A stretch of 64,000 nucleotides of DNA from Branchiostoma floridae (Eukaryota > Chordata > Leptocardii > Amphioxiformes > Branchiostomatidae). Location of the stretch: NCBI RefSeq assembly GCF_000003815.2, contig NC_049989.1, positions 6,894,734 through 6,958,733 on the forward strand, in the 5' to 3' direction. The notes beneath the pieces were generated by a model. It searched no databases and was not told where the DNA came from. It worked only from the letters and a program-made list of their open reading frames with translations. Below are positions 28,301-38,237 of the stretch, piece by piece (position 1 is the stretch's first letter; every line of letters begins with the position of its first letter). The position numbers and the translations under genes are program-made.

Positions 28301-31300
28301 TATTGAAAGTGAAAATTGTTGGCTGTCCTGCATAGTTCCTGCAGCCTTTTGACTATTTTGCTAATTCAACATTTTGAGAGATTTAAAATTTATATTTCAC
28401 TTTTCAACCAAAGCATCAAACTGTGGACTGCATCCTGCCTTGATCTTTAGGTTTTGGTCTGAGACGGTGTCTGAGCCAGCCAGCTATAAGTGTAACTGAA
28501 GTGAAGCATGACATTTTGATGGATTAGGAATACTATGGACTGCAACAGCTTGGCCTTTTCATAGTGGCTTTCCCTGAAATAGAAGCCATGGGGGTCTACC
28601 TATACACAACAATATAATATCATATAAAACATTGTGGGCTAAAGTTTATCTTTAAACAAGGAACTCACTTAGGATAGATCACTGCTAGTGAACCTTGTGG
28701 TATGTCAAAACCCTGTCTGTCTCAGTACAAATCAGACAGGTACTAGTAATGACAAATATCTCTAAACAGGTAAGTAGGTATGTTGAGTGGGAGGGGGGGG
28801 GCGGTGGGTGAAGTAACTCTACTGTCCTTGACATTGCTTCAGGGCTTCCTTGAAAATAATCTCTGAGCGGACAGAAGTCAAAGGACAGACTCTTCAAAAC
28901 AATCACTGACTAGACAGCACAGGGTCATGAACAAGGACAGGAATCTCATACTGTCACTATCTGTCAGGAAAGACAAACTTTAAGGTAACCGTTGAGTTGT
29001 GTTATGTTCAGCTGTGTTGTCTTGTGTTGTTATGTTTCAGTTGTCAGGGGTGCCTAAGCATTTGCACGAACCCTATGAGATTTGTACGAACATTATGTGA
29101 TACGCACGAATCACTATGCCAAAACGCACAAACCTTATGTGATTCGCATGGTTACCTCATGCGAATGACGTAATGCCACATGACTAGGCGATGGTCGGCC
29201 GGTTTTGCATAAGGTTCGTGCAAATCGCATAAGGTTCGTGTGTGTCAAATAGTGATTCGTGCCAATCACATAAGGTTCGTACGTTTTCGCATAGTGATTC
29301 GTGTTTTTTTCATAAGGTTTGTGCGTTTTGACATAGTGATTCATGCGTATCACATAATGTTTGTATGAATCTCATAAGGTTCGTGCAAATGCTTAGGCAC
29401 CCCTGGTTGTGTTGCATTGTGTTGTGTTTTAACTTCAGATCATCTTCAGATCATTATCGAACCATTTGATATCAAATGCCAAAAACATAATGAGATGCAT
29501 GTTCGTCATGAGTTTTGAAACCGGCTTAGACAAGGTAACGACCTGATGCATGTTGTAACAAGCATGGCGGTGCATGTTATGTTATGTTACAAGCATGGCA
29601 GGTAACCACGATCGTTTTAGCCATTAATCACCACAAGTTCCCCCCAGGGACCCAGGCTACTGTAGTGTCTCTAGGGAGGGTGGTTTGTGTATGGTTACCT
29701 GACGACCACACGGACGCTATCTTCTTCTCCATCGCTGCCTGCGTCCGCCAGGGAATCGTTGGATCCTGGCAGTGAACTGTAGCAAACAACAACAAAAAGT
29801 TGCTATAAATAGTATAATTAACTCCGCAGTAAACAACAATGCTAGAATGCAGAGTCAGGAATGGCAATGTTATGGTACAGGGAAGGATAAACAAGACGAT
29901 CTCACAAATGGTTCTGGCAAGGAGATTATGTGAGACAAACCACAAAAAACATCAACACAAAACAGAAAGACTGAAAACCTAAAACACTACATAAATAAAT
30001 TTTGACATTTTCCCTTTTCAATCAATCAATGATGTAAAAAGTTTCCAGAAGAGTACTTTTTTCTTGTTATTTATATAGTGTCTTGTCCAGGAGTTTTCCA
30101 ACTTATAAACTAAAGAAAGTAGGTCAGGGTAGATATGAAGAATCAGAATTTGTTTCCTTCCTTTTCAGCTTTTGCTCTAAGATTGTGTTGCCATTATGAC
30201 ACAATACTTTAGGAACACTTACAACTTTGCCTTAAAAGCCTTGAAGAATGTCTTGTCTATCATATTCATTTGTGAAAATAAAACGTACATATATGCACTT
30301 ATGTACCAGTCTACAAAGTAAACTACAAGTAGTTCTTCCCATCAATTGTACAGTACCTTGATATAAGGGGAAGGTGTACATAACAACATGACAACTGACT
30401 ACACAGCATGAGAACATGGCCAAACACAAAGACAAGCAGACGACAATCCTTGTCTCCTGGAGAGGTTGGGAAGGCCATGTGCTGAACAGTGTACACATTC
30501 TCAGCTGATAGCCATGGAGATGGTACTGGGGTCTGAAAGTGGCCATTATGTTAACAGTACACCGCACACATGGGGGGAATTCCTGACTGTCTCCTCTTGT
30601 ATCTGGGAGCCTTTGGTGCTAGGTGAAGGTTCAAGATTCTTGACGGAGTCAACTTGGGGGCAGAAGAATCGTCTTCAAGCAGATGTTGGGTTGAAGGATG
30701 ATTTCTGACTGCTGCACTGCACTGAAATGCCCACTGAAACTTCTACATGGCTTTTCTGGCTGCACAGAAGTCAGAAAATATATTTCATCGACCCACCATT
30801 TTAATCTTCCAGGTAATCCAACCCAACATCTGCTTGGAGATAACCAGAACATATATCAGATTCTTTCTACAACTAGCAATATTTTAGAACCCCAAAAATC
30901 CCCTGCCGAGTTTCCTGATCAACCAAACACCTGTTAGCATGTGAAGCTGTGACATTGTTTTTCCTAACTGAAGCAATGTTGCTTGAAATTAAATGCCTGG
31001 CAGCCATGTGTAAAACAGTCACTGTTCATTTCCAAAACATCTGTTCATAATTTTCTGAAACAGTAATGTTCAACTACGTTGAACGTGAACTTACGTGCAC
31101 TGCTGCAGAATATTTTGAGATTTCAATCTGCTTAACACGTTACACGGCTGTATTGATCTTTCTGTTAAAAATAGATAAAGCAAAAATAGCTTGTCTGAAT
31201 AATTTGTTACCGGAGTGGTGACTCAAGGTCCTCGGTACACAAGCTGGGGTGCTCCGAGGCCAGGGAAGGTTTGTCCCCGGTGTCCCACAGGGCCACCCGG

Positions 31301-31389
31301 TCCATCGCGTCCGGTGTCTCCATCAGCCGCAGACAGCCCTGGGGCTCGTTCCAGCCTCTAGAATCCATCATTAAAGACTCTGTAGCCAT
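4259..31389 (-). CDS. KIF12: KIF12-type kinesin motor protein, 13 coding exons, 829 aa
   Basis: ATP-driven microtubule motor of the kinesin superfamily. Coding exons in order: 31389-31211, 29776-29699, 18121-18043, 16302-16172, 15223-15148, 13660-13508, 12893-12758, 12345-12254, 11331-10351, 10062-9805, 9397-9235, 6575-6525, 4371-4259. They sum to 2490 nt; all introns are GT-AG and all phases agree. Motor domain about residues 81-425: VRVVVRIRPPN start, P-loop GQTGSGKT (165-172), switch I NEHSSRSH (290-297), switch II DLAGSE (328-333), HIPFRDSKLT (374-383). Coiled coils lie at about 437-480 and 510-570, followed by a Lys-rich tail. The post-switch-II stretch (FVDLAGSEKVKE, NINKSLLTLGNCIS, DSLGGTGVTLMVACISPSA) matches what I know of vertebrate KIF12, which is about 650 aa, so this one is longer at both ends. 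In mammals KIF12 is linked to renal, biliary and beta-cell biology. Family call is firm; orthology is by memory, not alignment. Confidence 0.94.
6525..6575 (-). CDS. KIF12: KIF12 coding exon 12 (51 bp)
   Basis: Too short for ordinary ORF calling. Acceptor ttcttgcag|GT, donor TTCAG|gtagga; phase 1 on both sides, 17 codons encoding GQRQRINDAQFYTTKDS. Inclusion keeps the frame, and skipping it would keep the frame too, so it could be a cassette exon. Confidence 0.7.
9235..9397 (-). CDS. KIF12: KIF12 coding exon 11, tandem (NAGNAG) acceptor
   Basis: Two acceptors three bases apart (cagcag): use of the first starts the exon at 9397, use of the second at 9394, adding or dropping one Gln. Encodes QGGYAERFQQKREAMGKKEE and an acidic stretch to QPILRH. 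The donor G|gtcagt (phase 1) is moderate; the phase fits exon 12 exactly. Confidence 0.8.
9805..10062 (-). CDS. KIF12: KIF12 coding exon 10
   Basis: Acceptor ccacag|GAT, donor AAG|gtagct, 86 codons, phase 0 at both ends. Low-complexity Pro/Gln/Lys-rich tail (VMEKKKEKKASDSNLKKRF). No domain seen. Assigned to KIF12 by phase and position. Confidence 0.85.
10351..11331 (-). CDS. KIF12: KIF12 coding exon 9 (switch II, end of motor, coiled coils)
   Basis: Acceptor ttccag|GCT, donor AAG|gtgact, 327 codons (309-635). Carries switch II (VDLAGSE), the NINKSLLTLGNCI and HIPFRDSKLT motifs, the motor end (TLRYAVRAKRI), then heptad-rich segments (LQRELKRLRSENEYLRTKL; later LYEMLQEYMVENENLRHEN and LSRENDKLVQKLENLERVL) expected to form coiled coils. 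The end of the exon is Ser/His/Pro-rich and looks disordered. Confidence 0.97.
12254..12345 (-). CDS. KIF12: KIF12 coding exon 8 (switch I)
   Basis: Acceptor cctcag|GA, donor ATG|gtaaga. Encodes NRHVGSHNLNEHSSRSHTML and on to CEM (279-308), with the NxxSSRSH switch I motif that senses ATP gamma-phosphate. Confidence 0.97.
12758..12893 (-). CDS. KIF12: KIF12 coding exon 7
   Basis: Acceptor cttag|GTT, donor GAAG|gtgaga. Encodes VKDLLNP (the kinesin xxDLL motif after EIYNE) through ENLFCPEFENIDDIMAVLEEG, residues 233-278. Confidence 0.96.
13262..13361 (-). mobile_element. fragment of a DNA transposon end in KIF12 intron 6/7
   Basis: On the minus strand it starts CAGGGCTCTAGC and continues with repeated CCGTCA/TGACGG motifs in both orientations. 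A CAGGG terminus is typical of hAT-like ends. No partner terminus was found, so it is a solo end or relic. Confidence 0.4.
13508..13660 (-). CDS. KIF12: KIF12 coding exon 6
   Basis: Acceptor tttcag|TTT, donor CAG|gtctgt, phase 0 at both ends, 51 codons (182-232). Ends in TYLEIYNEQ, the conserved xSxxEIYNE-type strand of kinesin motors. Confidence 0.96.
15148..15223 (-). CDS. KIF12: KIF12 coding exon 5 (P-loop)
   Basis: Acceptor ttgcag|G, donor ATG|gtgaga. Encodes YACTAFAFGQTGSGKTHTI and on to TM (157-181). GQTGSGKT is the Walker A nucleotide-binding loop of kinesins. Confidence 0.97.
16172..16302 (-). CDS. KIF12: KIF12 coding exon 4
   Basis: Acceptor cttag|GTT, donor GACGG|gtgagt. Encodes VDNSTSGGRPKQFTFDGVFG and on to KKLLDMALDG (113-156), containing the FxFDxVF motif typical of kinesin motors before the P-loop. 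Confidence 0.95.
18043..18121 (-). CDS. KIF12: KIF12 coding exon 3
   Basis: Acceptor ttccag|A, donor TGG|gtaggt. Completes Arg86 and encodes IRPPNDLENNRKDKV onward to GALW (87-112), so the conserved RIRPP motif is split across the exon 2/3 junction. Confidence 0.93.
20522..20640. mobile_element. MITE, CCAAGCAGAGGTTGG family
   Basis: About 119 bp. Left end reads ctCCAAGCAGAGGTTGGG; the right end reads CCAACCTCTGCTTGGcg, its inverted repeat. The interior is non-coding. Flanking 9-mers match only weakly, so the target duplication is decayed or my ends are off. Confidence 0.7.
29045..29405. mobile_element. 361-bp fold-back MITE with 5-bp target duplication
   Basis: Starts CAGGGGTGCCTAAGCATTTG and ends in the inverted repeat of this, with arms of roughly 100 bp each. 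Arms are built from short modules (cataaggttcgtgc, catagtgattcgtg and inversions). It is flanked on both sides by GTTGT (29040-29044 and 29406-29410). A CAGGGG terminus with a 5-bp duplication would fit a hAT-type (hAT5-like) non-autonomous element. It sits in KIF12 intron 2. Confidence 0.85.
29699..29776 (-). CDS. KIF12: KIF12 coding exon 2
   Basis: Acceptor ctacag|T, donor GTCAG|gtaacc. Encodes an acidic linker (SDGEEDS) followed by VRVVVR, the first beta strand of the kinesin motor, residues 61-86. It is flanked by an 11.6 kb intron on its 3' side. Confidence 0.9.
30669..30840. mobile_element. MITE, CCAAGCAGAtGTTGG subfamily
   Basis: Left end tcttCAAGCAGATGTTGGGTTG; right end CAACCCAACATCTGCTTGGAga. 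About 172 bp in KIF12 intron 1. Flanking 9-mers share 6 of 9 bases. Confidence 0.7.
31211..31389 (-). CDS. KIF12: KIF12 coding exon 1 (start codon)
   Basis: Encodes residues 1-59 plus two bases of Arg60; an acidic, non-motor N-terminal extension beginning MATESLMMDSRGW. The start is supported by a strong context (GCCATGG) and an in-frame TGA eight to twelve codons upstream at 31423-31425. Donor CG|gtaaca, phase 2, joins to T at 29776 to give Arg. Confidence 0.85.
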
Positions 31390-32305
31390 GGCAACAGTAC
31401 AGGTAACGTCTTGGAGAAATCTTCAGATGCCCAGCTGTCAAAACCGGAGTCATGCTGTGAGGGCAATCGCTGTACTGTCTGGCTCAAGGCGTCTTCTCCA
31501 CTCACTTTCACTTAGATTTTACACTTAATCGTGAGGATCCTTCAGCTTCAAGATATGTAGGAAGCAGTATTTAAGGAGTTAGGCGTTCCCTCTCCATGTC
31601 TTGAGCAGCGACTGGGACGGACTGGTTCCTTCTGGAAGTGTCTATTGTTTTGTTGTGTTGTTTTGACCTGCTCACGCTTGGCTCACTTGTCTTGTGGTTC
31701 ACCTTTGTCCCTGTTTCCCACACTTGAATTCTAGAGGATACTTGAGATGTGAAGGCTGCTAGTAACGCAAGGCACCTCGAGATAAGAAAGTCCTTCCATC
31801 TTCTCGCTGTGGTCAAGATGTCTTTGCAAAAGATTTTCGATAGGATGCGACAGAATCTCGCTGTGTGAGTGGACTGTGGCGTTGTTGTGGCGACTGGTCC
31901 GTATCAAGTCTTCTGTTAGCAGAGGGCTGCCCAGTCAGCCGTGAACAACACCTCACCAAAAACACCACCGAAATTTGGTCATAGTAAAACAAAATCAGAA
32001 GGTAAGGACTGCACTGTCTTATCTGCAGCGACCTTGCACAATGTCACTTGTGCGCAGCATGCGGCCTCGCAGTGGGACGCCGTGATTTGTTGCACTGATT
32101 TTCCCGCCACTAGAAGATCCCGGCAAAAATTCCCGTCTTAGTCCTTCTAGTCCTTGTTTTGTCTTCTTAAGTCGACTTGTAAGCGCTCGGCGATGTCCAC
32201 AAACTTGACTCAGGCGACAGACTTGCCCCAAATAACAGGAACTCCACCTCAGCAGCCACAGCCGGGCTGTATTCTAATGCCGCGTTTTGAACGGAGGGTA
32301 GAGGG

Positions 32306-32356
32306 CGCCCCGCCCCCCGGTGATTGGCCTATCCTGTGACGTCATCAATACGTCAT
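32306..32356 (-). promoter_or_regulatory. candidate KIF12 proximal promoter (GC box, CCAAT, two CREs)
   Basis: On the minus strand, in order toward KIF12: a CRE half-site region tgacgta (32355-32349), a full palindromic CRE TGACGTCA (32344-32337), a CCAAT box (32327-32323) and a GC box GGGGCGGGGC within 32320-32306. This puts a start site near 32.2-32.3 kb, about 0.9 kb above the exon 1 ATG, in a locally CpG-rich stretch (about 31.2-32.3 kb). Motif clusters like this can be bidirectional. The start site is not shown directly. Confidence 0.5.
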
Positions 32357-32688
32357 AAATTTTTGCAAGGGAGAGAATCAGGTATTGCAGTTCTTAGCAG
32401 AACCGCCAGGAGCGTACGTGGATGGCATGCTGTCCATGACTTCCTAATCATGAACCTCAACATGAAAATAAGGCACTAACGTAGCAAACAGAGAATACTA
32501 CTGGTACTTTTATCATTACTACGTGTTTCACTGTTTGTGCACCACATTGAATGTGTATAGAGTACATTGTCCATATCCTGGAATCAGTTGACAGCAAGTT
32601 GACAGACAGACAGACAGTTTTATTTGCTTGTTTCTTCCCTGTTCAAGGCTCTTTATAATACTGTCTCTCACATGGGTCTCTGATTTTC

Positions 32689-32824
32689 TACTCTCCAAGC
32701 AGAGGTTGGTGGAGGAAAATCGTGACCTTTTCATCATATGCCGTATTTTTGGTGGGGAGCCTGGTGAAAAAATACGGCATATAAGGAAAAGGTCACGATT
32801 TTCCACACCAACCTCTGCTTGGAG
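32689..32824. mobile_element. near-perfect hairpin MITE, CCAAGCAGAGGTTGG family
   Basis: Arms of about 60 bp are almost exact inverted repeats (ctCCAAGCAGAGGTTGGTg ... CCAACCTCTGCTTGGAg), separated by a short loop around ttggtggggagcctggtg. Flanks tgattttc and tgatttcc are a probable 8-9 bp target duplication with one mismatch. It is the youngest-looking member of the family in this window. Confidence 0.85.
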
Positions 32825-33135
32825 TGTATGATTTCCCTCCTTTTTTCTGTGTCTATTCCACCTGGAGGCTTTCACCAAGTAGCGTCTCTATGCCAACCAA
32901 TCACCTCTGATTTGCGTGATCCCTTTAAACCTAATTAGGACATGACTAACGAGGTCGTATCCGACAAAGGATGGATGAAGAGAGACATCTCTGGGCGCTG
33001 ATTACTCACGCTAGCAGGAAACGAGAACCGAATTTATATTAGCTCCTGTTGTTAGACTTCATTAGGACGCCGGAAAACAGCTGAGATATAATCCCTGAGC
33101 AGCCACCTTTCATTGACCGACCGTATTTCAGCTGA

Positions 33136-33228
33136 TCTCTAGGCAGACGTTGGGTCCTGCGGCATAAGTACGTCTTTTATGTTGTAAAACCCACACGGGA
33201 GCCGAACTGTACCATACGTCTGCGAGAG
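33136..33228. mobile_element. degenerate short MITE, GCAGAcGTTGG type
   Basis: Left TCTCTaGGCAGACGT and right ACGTcTGCgAGAG are imperfect inverted repeats about 90 bp apart, resembling the CCAAGCAGAGGTTGG family ends. Interior not recognised. Confidence 0.45.
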
Positions 33229-34166
33229 GTTTAGCCAAGGGATAGTTCAATACCAGTTATAATATTGGTAGATGGCTGCTGTTTCACTTAAAAACTTCCG
33301 CTCAAAAACTTCATATCCATCTTTATTTTATAACCCATTTGCCCAAGTCCAACCCACGGTTAGTTCTCCACCCGACTGTCTTATCCCCAAGCTATTCATT
33401 GGGAGGAAAGCCAGCAACCTTGTTAACTTGAATCAAAATCTCTTAAAACAACGTAGTTCTTACAAGTGATCGCACTGGATACTAGCAGAAAGGAGAGAGG
33501 CTGAGAAAGGAAACCAACACTGGGAGACCACCGCGGACTCACCCACGGCCCCAGTACTGTGCAACACGCTTTGATGCATAGAAAAGGGGAGGAATTTTAG
33601 TTGTTCGATGCCAAGCCAAGGGCGTCAAGAAAGCCGTTCTTGGGGAAACAGAACCAGACTTAGACCATTCACACCACAACAATCCGTGTGTAACTGTAGA
33701 CATGTATCAGCACAACCAAGTTAGACCTGACTAATTTGTAACTTTCTTTGTTCGCCATTAGAGTTAGTAATTACATCTCAAACAAAATTAGACAACAGGG
33801 AAAATACCGTGAAGGTTATAACAAGGACCAAGTCGTTCATGGGAACATGATTAGAAAATAAACTGGACGTTACCAGGTGCCTTTAGGAACTTCTGGCGCA
33901 ACATACACACATACAGAAGTAAATAAGGAGAGAGGAAAAGAAAGACAGTTTTCCACAAGATGCATGAAGGAAATAATGTACAAGGAAGACAGAAAGAAAT
34001 AGTAAATAAAAAAGAACCGAACTGTTTTGAGCATATATCTACGAGAACTACTACTTAAAAGTGTGGTTTATGCAAACGATTGCACAATTAGATTCAATGA
34101 GAGCGGCTGATTCGCGGTTGTAGAAATATGCACGGTGGCAAGCTTTGTACGACAGTGTAAATGACG

Positions 34167-34186
34167 TAACGTTACATGTAACGTTA
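34167..34186. repeat. 20-bp perfect palindrome
   Basis: TAACGTTACATGTAACGTTA is its own reverse complement and is followed by further AACGTTAT units. Could be chance in AT-rich DNA or a dimeric factor site. Confidence 0.6.
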
Positions 34187-36664
34187 TAACGTTATGCTCA
34201 CAGCGGGCCAGGAATTTGTAAGGGCTGGGTATGAATGAAGCCTAGCACAGTCGGCTCTGATAGAATGGAGGAAGTGAAGCCTATCAGTGGTAGTGTACAT
34301 TAGTATACATGTAGATCACGAGTTACACTACAAAAGCTTCAGCCAGGATTGTTCGATCTTATTATATTACAATACTATCATCATATTTCCCGGAGTCAAT
34401 AGGAGTGGTGGTGTGTGTAGGGTGTTCTTTTGGTACGCCATTGTGGAAATTTTACTGAACGGTGTTCTAGGGTTGTCTGAAAACGTGTCCATAGTACACG
34501 TAAACAGTTGTTAAACAGGCTTCGCGTACATTCTTAAGATAAAAGGAACGGGCGATAGATTCAAATCAACGTGTATTAGCAATGATATCATTCAATGGAC
34601 GAAATATGGCATGCTCTATTAATGACATTAGCTCATTGTAGTGCCAACTTTGCCTTTAGGTAGGGTACGCATGGGGTGAGGTACACCATTTATGTATTGT
34701 TATGAATATGAGACACAAACTTCTCAAAACTCGATTTTCGCGTGTCTAGATTAACATATGGTCCTGAGTAAAACTAACTCGAGTCACCACAATTCCTTGT
34801 GGTGCTTTGCTTTACATGTTTAGCACTATTCATACGTACAGTTATATACTAGTAGTAAGTAAGCATCTAGACAACATTCAAAGGTAAAACCTTCAATGAC
34901 AATACATTTGCCACACCATGCCAGGAAGCAAAAAATATCCGAATTTAGCAAGGAAACAAAAAGACCGATCAGTGCCAAATAGACGGGAGACAACTTGGAG
35001 ACGGTGTTGTCACCTTTTTTGTGTGTTTTATATGTTTCTTTGTGGCGAAGTTTGAATATATAAATACATAAATAAATAAAAGATGACAGGTGATATGAAC
35101 ATTTCTCACGAATTCGACGCTTAAACGATACATCAAACCACACGTACCCAGACGTCTCTTTACACTGCATCTGGACTGGAAGAACACGTTATAAGGCGAT
35201 TATCTGCCGCTTGGGACATCATTATACAAATAGAATAAAGTTATGATAATTTATGGGAGCCATTCCAGACATACATGTATATAGAGATGGACAGGACATT
35301 TTAGACTTGATTATTTAGTCCATTTATTTAGTACAGAATTTTTTTAACTTGTAATTGTGAAAAATGGTGGTAATCATTTTTTAGCATACAGACAATAGTT
35401 CTTGGCTAGATCTGTCCTTTCTGTTCGCTAGATCAGTAGACAAGGATCTTATTTAACTTGATATAGCTGAGACCCATACTTCTGAGCTAGGAACTCCCTA
35501 TTCTTCTTATATATACGTGTCCATGGCACCCTGTCTAACAGCATATGCTCTATCATCAGTACATCTTTTGGTAATAATCCATTCTGTCTCGTTTTCTACT
35601 GAACCAAATATCCTGTCTGTCGCTGCGATCATCATGAGATTTGTTTCCAGCGAGATTTGTCAGTTATCGGGCTCAGCAGTCAGGGTTACCCGAGACAAAA
35701 TAAGTCAGTACTTAACCCACATACTACTAACCTACAAGAAGTCTGAGATCGCATGTTCGTCTCTGTGCCTGTTGTTATTACAAAGTCTGTTGGTACACAT
35801 GACTGGTCAAAGTACCTTTCCAAACGCGTCTGTACTGTACTGATGATAGAGTAACAACAATGGTGCCGTATCCCTGGTCTCTACCAGACTGACTACGCTG
35901 GCTATTATAGGGAGAATAATTTTCCAGAGAGTTTTGCTACCAGAGGGGTAGAGACATGAAGTGTGGACTGACTCCCTTGGCCAATGTCCATTTTGTTTGC
36001 CAAATTAGAAGTTCTACGATCCCCGTACCCCCGTAGGAAGGCCTGGTGGAGGATACCGTATCTGTTCTGTCAGGGGTGATAATCTAATCTTCAAACAGAC
36101 ATTAGAAGAGATGATTGAGACATTTTCATCCCTTCCAGTTTTTTTAAGTCTTTCAAATGTTATCAGGAAAATACTATCAGAAAAGTAAGGCGGCCAGCCT
36201 ACAAAAAACAGAGAAATTTTCGTTTTCAGGCTTTCAGGCTTTCAAGCTTTGGTTTTTACTGTAGTTTTTGTCTATATATGTGTAGTATTTGAGTGGAGCA
36301 GATGCTGATGCAAAACGCGTCACTCTTGAGTGTTTTGAAGCAAAATATATCACAGACAGACAATACAGCAACTAATGGTAAGTCTGTAAACATGAGGAAA
36401 CAGGTACAAGGCATGCCGTCTTACATGATAAATGGCATGTCTACGCTATGTGCTACTGTTGCTGTAACGTTATGTTTAGTAGTAACAAGAGAAACATGTT
36501 GTATCCCTTTTAGACAGGTTGTCGGGCCACATTTGAATACCGGAGTAAATATCGCAGCGGTCAATTCAAGAATACAGATCAGCACCACCAAAACAATGAA
36601 ACATTATCCACAGGTATTCATCTCCCGCTTTGCACGAGATATTCTTTCATTTTTCCTTACTCAC

Positions 36665-36855
36665 CTGTTTGTCACGATCGAAGCCATGGAGATCTTGCGT
36701 GGTTGTTGGTCCACTTTTCCCTGTTCTTCTGTCTTCTTACCGTCCCCTCCAAATCCTGCATCAGGGATGAATTCTGTCCTCTCGCCCATCCCGATCCCGT
36801 TACGGTAGCCCTGGTTCTGCCAGGCGGGCATAACGACGCCTCCTACCGAGGCCAT
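36665..36855 (-). CDS. candidate alternative first coding exon (possibly KIF12)
   Basis: Opens with ATG in a strong context (ACCATCATGG), preceded two codons upstream by an in-frame TAA (36864-36862), and ends at a consensus donor AACAG|gtgagt. Encodes 63 residues beginning MASVGGVVMPAWQNQGYRNG, then Gly/Lys/Gln-rich, with no domain seen. It ends in phase 2, the same phase as KIF12 exon 1, so splicing to 29776 keeps the kinesin frame and would give an isoform with a different N-terminus. No other compatible exon was found between 36.6 and 32.4 kb. It could instead begin an unrelated gene. Confidence 0.5.
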
Positions 36856-36955
36856 GATGGTTTACTCCTCGCTGCATGGCGACATCCTCCGCAAACGCTA
36901 CCCACTGACCATCTACATCAACAAGGCACAGATCTGACTGCTGTTCCTCCCGCAG

Positions 36956-37354
36956 GTATGACCCTCACAGGAACTAGAAAAAAGTTATAACCGATGTTGT
37001 TAACAGATCACCATGTGAGGACGCCACGGGTCCACGGCAGTCGTACCTCCTTGACGACCGAGCGCGCGACTGACCCCCACCGGCGACACGCGACCCCTCC
37101 CCAACAAACACGACACCGCGCAAACTCCAAGCACTACCTGGTAACCCTACTCCCCGTTCCCAGCTAAGGTGTAAAGCTACTATTGTGTGGCTAAAGTGTT
37201 TCTGTTGTTCGCGTAAACTCCCGCGGTGGGCTGAGAGACTGAGGTTTTGGTGCGGGCGCTCACGGTCAGTTGCGCGTGAAAACCCTCCCACGGCCATTGC
37301 CGCCACAGGTGTTTGTTTGTCTCCTCGTAAACAACACCGCCATATTACAATCAA
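36956..37354 (-). promoter_or_regulatory. CpG-rich stretch, candidate upstream promoter
   Basis: Sequence is clearly richer in CG dinucleotides than its surroundings and lies just 5' of the candidate first exon at 36855-36665. It includes an AATATGGCGG (YY1-like) motif near 37340 on the minus strand. The 126-residue open frame here is Arg/Gly-rich and looks like a CpG-island artefact. Confidence 0.4.
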
Positions 37355-38135
37355 TAATCAAGGTCATTCAAGGCTGTCAATCGTGAAAAAACACATCTTT
37401 TTACCTTGGTATCGTGGCGTATGGGACCTTTGACAAAAAAAGTTTTTTCCCCAATCTTCCAGCCTTCAACGTCGGAAAACTAGTTACGATTTTCTATAGC
37501 AAGCTTAAGATCTGCTTATTCTGTTACACACCTGAAGACCGCCAGTCAGTCTTTTTAAAGATATCACAGGAAGATATCTTTTCAATCACAGTGAAGTGCA
37601 AGAGCTGAGATTCTGATTAGCCGGACGTGCGAAAAGCCTATCACCTCAGACCTTAGGTGATTGTCTGGCTATTTCAAACAAACTCTAGATTTCACCTGTT
37701 GACTAAGAATAGGTGTAGTTCCTACGAGTAGTGAAGCGTCATATACTATTTCTTCAAAAGGGAAAGGAGAGGAATTTTCAAGTGCTTCAAATCGTTCTTT
37801 CCTTTAATGGGTACGCGACAGGCCATGCTCTACATTTGTAAACCGTAGTTCTTTATTCTTCGTTATAAAGAAAATATACTGTGTCCGCTACCTGTGCAAA
37901 AACATTATATGCCTGTTATTATACAAGAATATTTGACACCATCTTTAGTTTTCAAGACGCACAAGTCACCGGTCTGAATATAGAAGCGTTGCTGGGATAC
38001 TATGTTGACAGTACACTGAGATACTGTTGTGTCAAACATTAGACACTAAAGCATGTACATACTCACAACAGAGCTATTTCCGTGTCCTTGAAAAAAAGGA
38101 ATGCAAAACATAGAATGGACCATTGTACGTACGAC

Positions 38136-38171
38136 ACGTATGTGTGTGTGTGTGTGGGGGGGGGGGGGGGG
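38136..38171. repeat. (TG)n followed by poly-G
   Basis: Short TG run followed by an uninterrupted G tract of about 19 bases; likely length-polymorphic. Confidence 0.9.
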
Positions 38172-38237
38172 TGCCCTTTGTACAAAAAGGGTGTGCAGTT
38201 TTCCCTGGTCAATGGGCTGTTAATGTTACGTTACTAT

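Larger units (their letters stand above)
18122..29698 (-). other. KIF12 intron 2 (11.6 kb)
   Basis: Runs from donor at 29698 to acceptor at 18122. No other exon of a host or nested gene was recognised. It contains at least two MITEs (20522-20640 and 29045-29405). Confidence 0.7.
32400..36660. other. interval between the two candidate KIF12 first exons
   Basis: No exon recognised on either strand. It holds MITEs at 32689-32824 and 33136-33228 and a 20-bp perfect palindrome at 34167-34186. If 36665-36855 is a KIF12 exon, this is intronic. Confidence 0.5.

Noticed and set aside
29045-29405. Regularly spaced short repeats as a CRISPR array
   Set aside because: Modules occur in both orientations between inverted termini with a target duplication: a fold-back transposon in a eukaryotic intron.
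36974-37354. 126-codon Arg/Gly-rich minus-strand frame
   Set aside because: CpG-rich composition, no motif, and upstream of a clear stop before the 36855 ATG; more likely promoter or 5' UTR.
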